A DNA stretch of 59,171 nt from Candidatus Gastranaerophilales bacterium (GTDB lineage Bacteria > Cyanobacteriota > Vampirovibrionia > Gastranaerophilales > Gastranaerophilaceae): contig JAILHI010000038.1 of the NCBI GenBank assembly GCA_024695865.1, positions 1-59,171 on the forward strand. The letters run 5' to 3'. The position numbers and the translations under genes are program-made. Below the pieces are notes generated by a model. It had not been told where the DNA came from, did not search any database, and was given only the letters and a program-made list of their open reading frames with translations. How positions within the stretch are numbered: the stretch's first letter is position 1; every line of letters starts with the position of its first letter. Of this stretch, positions 56,901 to 59,171 are shown piece after piece.

Positions 56901-59171
56901 TGCTGGTGGTGCAGGCACGGGTATCTACAACGCAAGCGGCACAATCACCTTTAACGCAAACAACGCCCACACCATCGAAATCAACGACCGAATTTACAAC
57001 GCAGGCACGATGAACGCGAACGTCAACAGCGGCACGCTGAAACTCGGCGAACTTGCCGCAGGCACAACATTTACCGCTTTAAACGCTACAAATTCGGGTG
57101 TAATTGATCTGCAAAACGATAATGTCGGAGACACGCTCACTATCAGCAGCCTCACGACCGACACAAACGGTTTGAAATTCAATACGGATTATAGCGCCGA
57201 AACGGGTGTGATGGACAAACTCAACATCACGGCGGCAACGGCAGGCTCAAAAATCGTTCTTAATTCAATAAAAGTGCTTGCTGAAGGCACTCAGACAACC
57301 ACTCAGTTTTTGACGGGCAGCCTCGGCAACGTCACGATTTTGACCTCAAATCCTCTTGATAATACAAAAATCATCGCAGACACGGACGATTACAGATATA
57401 CGTTTACTCTCGGCGATACAAAAGGCTGGCTTAACGTTGCAAAAAGTTATTCCGATATGAGTCTTGCAGCGTCTATCGCAGATGCGGAAAGTTCGTCTTA
57501 CACAATGACGAGAGATTTTACGTTCATCAGCAATGCGGGCGCACTTGCAGGCGACGGCAGAATTTACACCATCTATGGAGAAAACCACACGATTGACGGC
57601 GGCGGCTTTGACGGGATAACTGTGTCCGACGGACAGACAATGACCGTTGACGGCGTAGGCTCGTTTACAAACTTCATCACGGCAATTACAAACGCAGGCA
57701 ACCTGACGATTAACAACTCGGTTTTTGAGGGTAACGCCACAAATGACATTAACAACTCGGGCACACTGACGTTCACGGGTGCAAACACGCTTGAAACCGT
57801 TACGGGAACGGGCTCTGCAACCGTCACGGGCGGCTCGACCACAGTCGACAGTATCACGCAGGACAGCGTAACAATCACGGGCGGTGCTCTCACGGCATCA
57901 AACATCACAACGTCTGATAACAGCGTTTCAAACGCAGGCACTCTGACTTTGGCAGGCTCAACCGACCTTACAACTGTTACGGGCGGCGGCTCACTTAATC
58001 TGACAGGCGGCACAAACACCCTTACAAACGTTGTTCAGTCCGAGGTTAACGTCAACTCGGGCGCTCTCAACCTGACAGGCACTCTCACGGCTGATGATAT
58101 TGCCATTAACGGCGGCGTTCTCACGCTCGGCAGCACGGCGGCATCTTCAACCGCAGAAAATTCAACCCTCACCCTCAACGGCGGCACGCTTGATATTGCA
58201 AACGGCACAATTGATGATTTAACGTTTGCAAACGACATCGTCAACTCTGCTGCGACCGACCTTGTTATCGACCTCAGCCTCGGCGAAACTCCCAATGCCG
58301 ACAAAATTACGGCAGATGTGACAGATACCGCCATTATCACGCTGAAAGACTTTAACGTTACGGGCAGCAGTGCAACCGAGGGCGAAGTTCAGATTGCAGA
58401 CGGCACGATTAAGGGCTATATCTCGCTCGGCAGCGAAATGGCCGGTGGCTTTGCAGACCTTTCCTACAACTCTGCGACAGGTGTACTGTCTTTTGCAGAC
58501 AGGGCAGCATGGCTTGTACCCACTCTCGGCAGCGAAAGCGGCTATAAGTGGACAAAAACCGACAACGGCATTATCCCGACCGCCGTCACCATAAACGGTC
58601 ACGACTACACGTTCTACGTTGACATTTTAAAAACAACTTATGCAAACGGTACAATCGCATACACTTGGAACAATGAAACCAAACAACTCACCGCAACACC
58701 GAGCGGAGCGGCATCACAGGGCGTAAGAACGGGCAGCGGCACCGAGGTTGACCGCTATGTTTACACTGGCGACTATGTCGGAAACAGCGGTGCACCAATA
58801 TCCCTGACTTCAAAATATATTGATACAGTAACGGGTGATTTTGTCGGACAAACATCAAATTGGGACGGCGGCGCAATCAATTTAAACGGCACCGATGTCA
58901 CCTCGGTAACGGGTAATTTCATTGCAAACAGGGCAGGACTCGGAAACAACAATCACGGCGGCGCAATATCCCTTAAAAACAGTTCACACATCGGAACAAT
59001 AACGGGTGATTTTATCGGCAACAAAGTCGGATACTATGGCGGTGCGATTGACAATGTAAGTTCAACCATAGACACAATAACGGGTGACTTTATCGGCAAC
59101 AGAACAACCATCAGCAGCAGTTACGGCGGCGCTATATATAACTCAAGCGGAAGAATAGGAAGTATCACAGG
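53911..59171 (+). CDS. giant modular surface protein with Pmp-like repeats, 3' end beyond window
   Basis: The frame stays open for 1753 codons from ATG 53911 (AGAGG 7 nt upstream) to the window end. The start looks like a signal peptide (hydrophobic core about residues 13-28). Most of the protein is tandem short motifs F-x-G-N and G-G-A-(I/L/V), the pattern of chlamydial polymorphic outer membrane proteins and other right-handed beta-helix passengers. A larger module boundary, with GYKWTKT, TTYANGTLSY and GAASQG-RTGSGT, recurs near residues 40, 540 and 1535. DNA here is visibly richer in G+C than its neighbours. An outer-membrane or secreted adhesin is likely; an autotransporter barrel, if any, lies beyond the window. 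Confidence 0.75.
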   Translation, partial: MDKNKTAKTAKRFLLSALIMGGLSFSQNIVRPEVPDILTPTRGANAAYNWVTAGANTTLPVVINGTTYYLQIKKTTYANGSLSYSWDNSTHTLTVTPSGAASQGARTGSGTAGSPFVYNGDYVGNSITGTGAGVANGSQITSTINGDFVGNQTTEQNGGGIGNWASAQITSIVGNFIGNKAAAQGGAIYNGFSSTIGTIIGDFIGNSATWGGAVTTTGSSIGSITGDFIGNKATSNGGAIQVDPNSSVNSITGKYVYNSANFGGAIINANSIIRNLNAEFINNSASTSGGAILNIENGQISALNSNFTGNSADKGGAIFNNASTINLYDSNFTGNIATSGAAIYNTGSGTVTVTASTKNTEFTNNNTTGTALGTGYGIYNESGVVNLRALDGYTITVNDDIYSAGTLKINSDGYTGDVVLNGGLALAGGTFDLQNGSIDDLVISGGINNSAATNLRIDVSLGETTGADKLTSDVSNTAALTLKNINFLADDAEGGSLTIADGTVKSKIALANNDHYGKYANVTYDSGTGELTFADRIAWLTPTRGADSGYKWTKTNTGIIPTSVTVNGNPYTFYVDNLKTTYANGTLSYSWNDSTKTLTVTKSGAASQGTRTGSGTAQSPYVYSGDYVGNTSAINNSATVSTITGDFVANTSTGSGGAILNTNSGIGTISGTFTGNTASSLGGAIANTSGGTINTIYADFIGNSGGNGGAIYNDGTIQSITGDFIGNKVAGSGAGICNDYSTIETLNANFIGNSATNGAGIINAGDVGSIGTLTGNFTNNTASSNGGAIYNDKATADISAVFSGNSAQYGGAISNDRSGHLNIEDSTFTGNSATAYGGAIYNVNSSEFTAIDGDFTGNSATTEGGAIYINTGSVGNISGTFTQNTSNHGGAIMSWDGTITSVDADFDRNTVTGAGGALNLIRTNVTSLKGNFTGNTAGSYGGALKNYSGTINIYDSTFTGNIAGTNGAALYNEQSGTINVTAQNDDVLFQNNNQTGLAGGAGTGIYNASGTITFNANNAHTIEINDRIYNAGTMNANVNSGTLKLGELAAGTTFTALNATNSGVIDLQNDNVGDTLTISSLTTDTNGLKFNTDYSAETGVMDKLNITAATAGSKIVLNSIKVLAEGTQTTTQFLTGSLGNVTILTSNPLDNTKIIADTDDYRYTFTLGDTKGWLNVAKSYSDMSLAASIADAESSSYTMTRDFTFISNAGALAGDGRIYTIYGENHTIDGGGFDGITVSDGQTMTVDGVGSFTNFITAITNAGNLTINNSVFEGNATNDINNSGTLTFTGANTLETVTGTGSATVTGGSTTVDSITQDSVTITGGALTASNITTSDNSVSNAGTLTLAGSTDLTTVTGGGSLNLTGGTNTLTNVVQSEVNVNSGALNLTGTLTADDIAINGGVLTLGSTAASSTAENSTLTLNGGTLDIANGTIDDLTFANDIVNSAATDLVIDLSLGETPNADKITADVTDTAIITLKDFNVTGSSATEGEVQIADGTIKGYISLGSEMAGGFADLSYNSATGVLSFADRAAWLVPTLGSESGYKWTKTDNGIIPTAVTINGHDYTFYVDILKTTYANGTIAYTWNNETKQLTATPSGAASQGVRTGSGTEVDRYVYTGDYVGNSGAPISLTSKYIDTVTGDFVGQTSNWDGGAINLNGTDVTSVTGNFIANRAGLGNNNHGGAISLKNSSHIGTITGDFIGNKVGYYGGAIDNVSSTIDTITGDFIGNRTTISSSYGGAIYNSSGRIGSIT

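Overview
The window looks like a chromosomal segment of a strictly anaerobic, fermentative, Gram-negative-type bacterium with AT-rich DNA. Three things support this. There is an Omp85/BamA with three POTRA domains. There is a set of oxygen-sensitive enzymes (class III ribonucleotide reductase NrdD/NrdG, the [FeFe]-hydrogenase maturase HydE, several radical SAM proteins). There is a complete sodium-pumping oxaloacetate decarboxylase/PEP carboxykinase operon. The gene set and the cyanobacterial-like Omp85 fit a gut Melainabacterium (Gastranaerophilales); that placement is inference and no rRNA gene is present to confirm it.

Layout. 1-5 kb: organophosphate antiporter, FkbM-like methyltransferase, radical SAM protein, class II aldolase. 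5-6.4 kb: a small accessory island with an XRE regulator, a stop-interrupted HAD phosphatase and an orphan HicB. 6.4-10.1 kb: two convergent unusual proteins, a calpain-like protease and an RTX-like protein. 10.1-20.2 kb, minus strand: gatA, lipase, thrC-hom, folD with a CooC-like ATPase, and bamA-tsaE-tsaB with a small zinc-ribbon gene. 20.3-24.1 kb, plus strand: a HisA-HisI-HisE fusion, hisD, mtaB. 24.1-25.6 kb: noncoding repeats and a second, intact XRE/HAD divergent pair with a twin operator. 25.6-31.2 kb: birA-oadG-oadA-oadB-pckA. 31.5-37.1 kb: GH13 enzyme, VOC protein, hydE, methyltransferase, GIY-YIG protein. 37.3-38.8 kb: a preQ1-I-like riboswitch ahead of a queuosine-precursor (VUT) transporter and an SDR. 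39-48.2 kb: DNA glycosylase, LysE exporter, SGNH protein, ychF, an AlgX/AlgI-type O-acetylation pair, nrdG-nrdD. 48.2-59.2 kb: repeat-rich accessory region with an RTX/EF-hand protein, a secreted repeat protein, a TPR protein and a giant modular Pmp-like surface protein that runs off the end.

How it works together. OadA/OadB/OadG and PckA form the C3/C4 node, and BirA, encoded in the same operon, can biotinylate OadA. tRNA modification is a second theme: TsaB/TsaE (t6A) and MtaB (ms2t6A) lie in divergent operons, and the queuosine-precursor transporter sits under its own riboswitch. A third theme is a set of large proteins (protease, RTX-like proteins, GH13 enzyme) that share a roughly 22-24 bp upstream element, suggesting one regulon.

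The strongest candidates for something undescribed are that shared element, the duplicated XRE/HAD cassette with tandem operators, the HisA-HisI-HisE fusion, the leaderless promoters with fixed -10-to-ATG spacing, and the giant modular protein. A family of hairpin-rich dispersed repeats fills most long intergenic gaps. I saw no tRNA, rRNA, CRISPR array or transposase.
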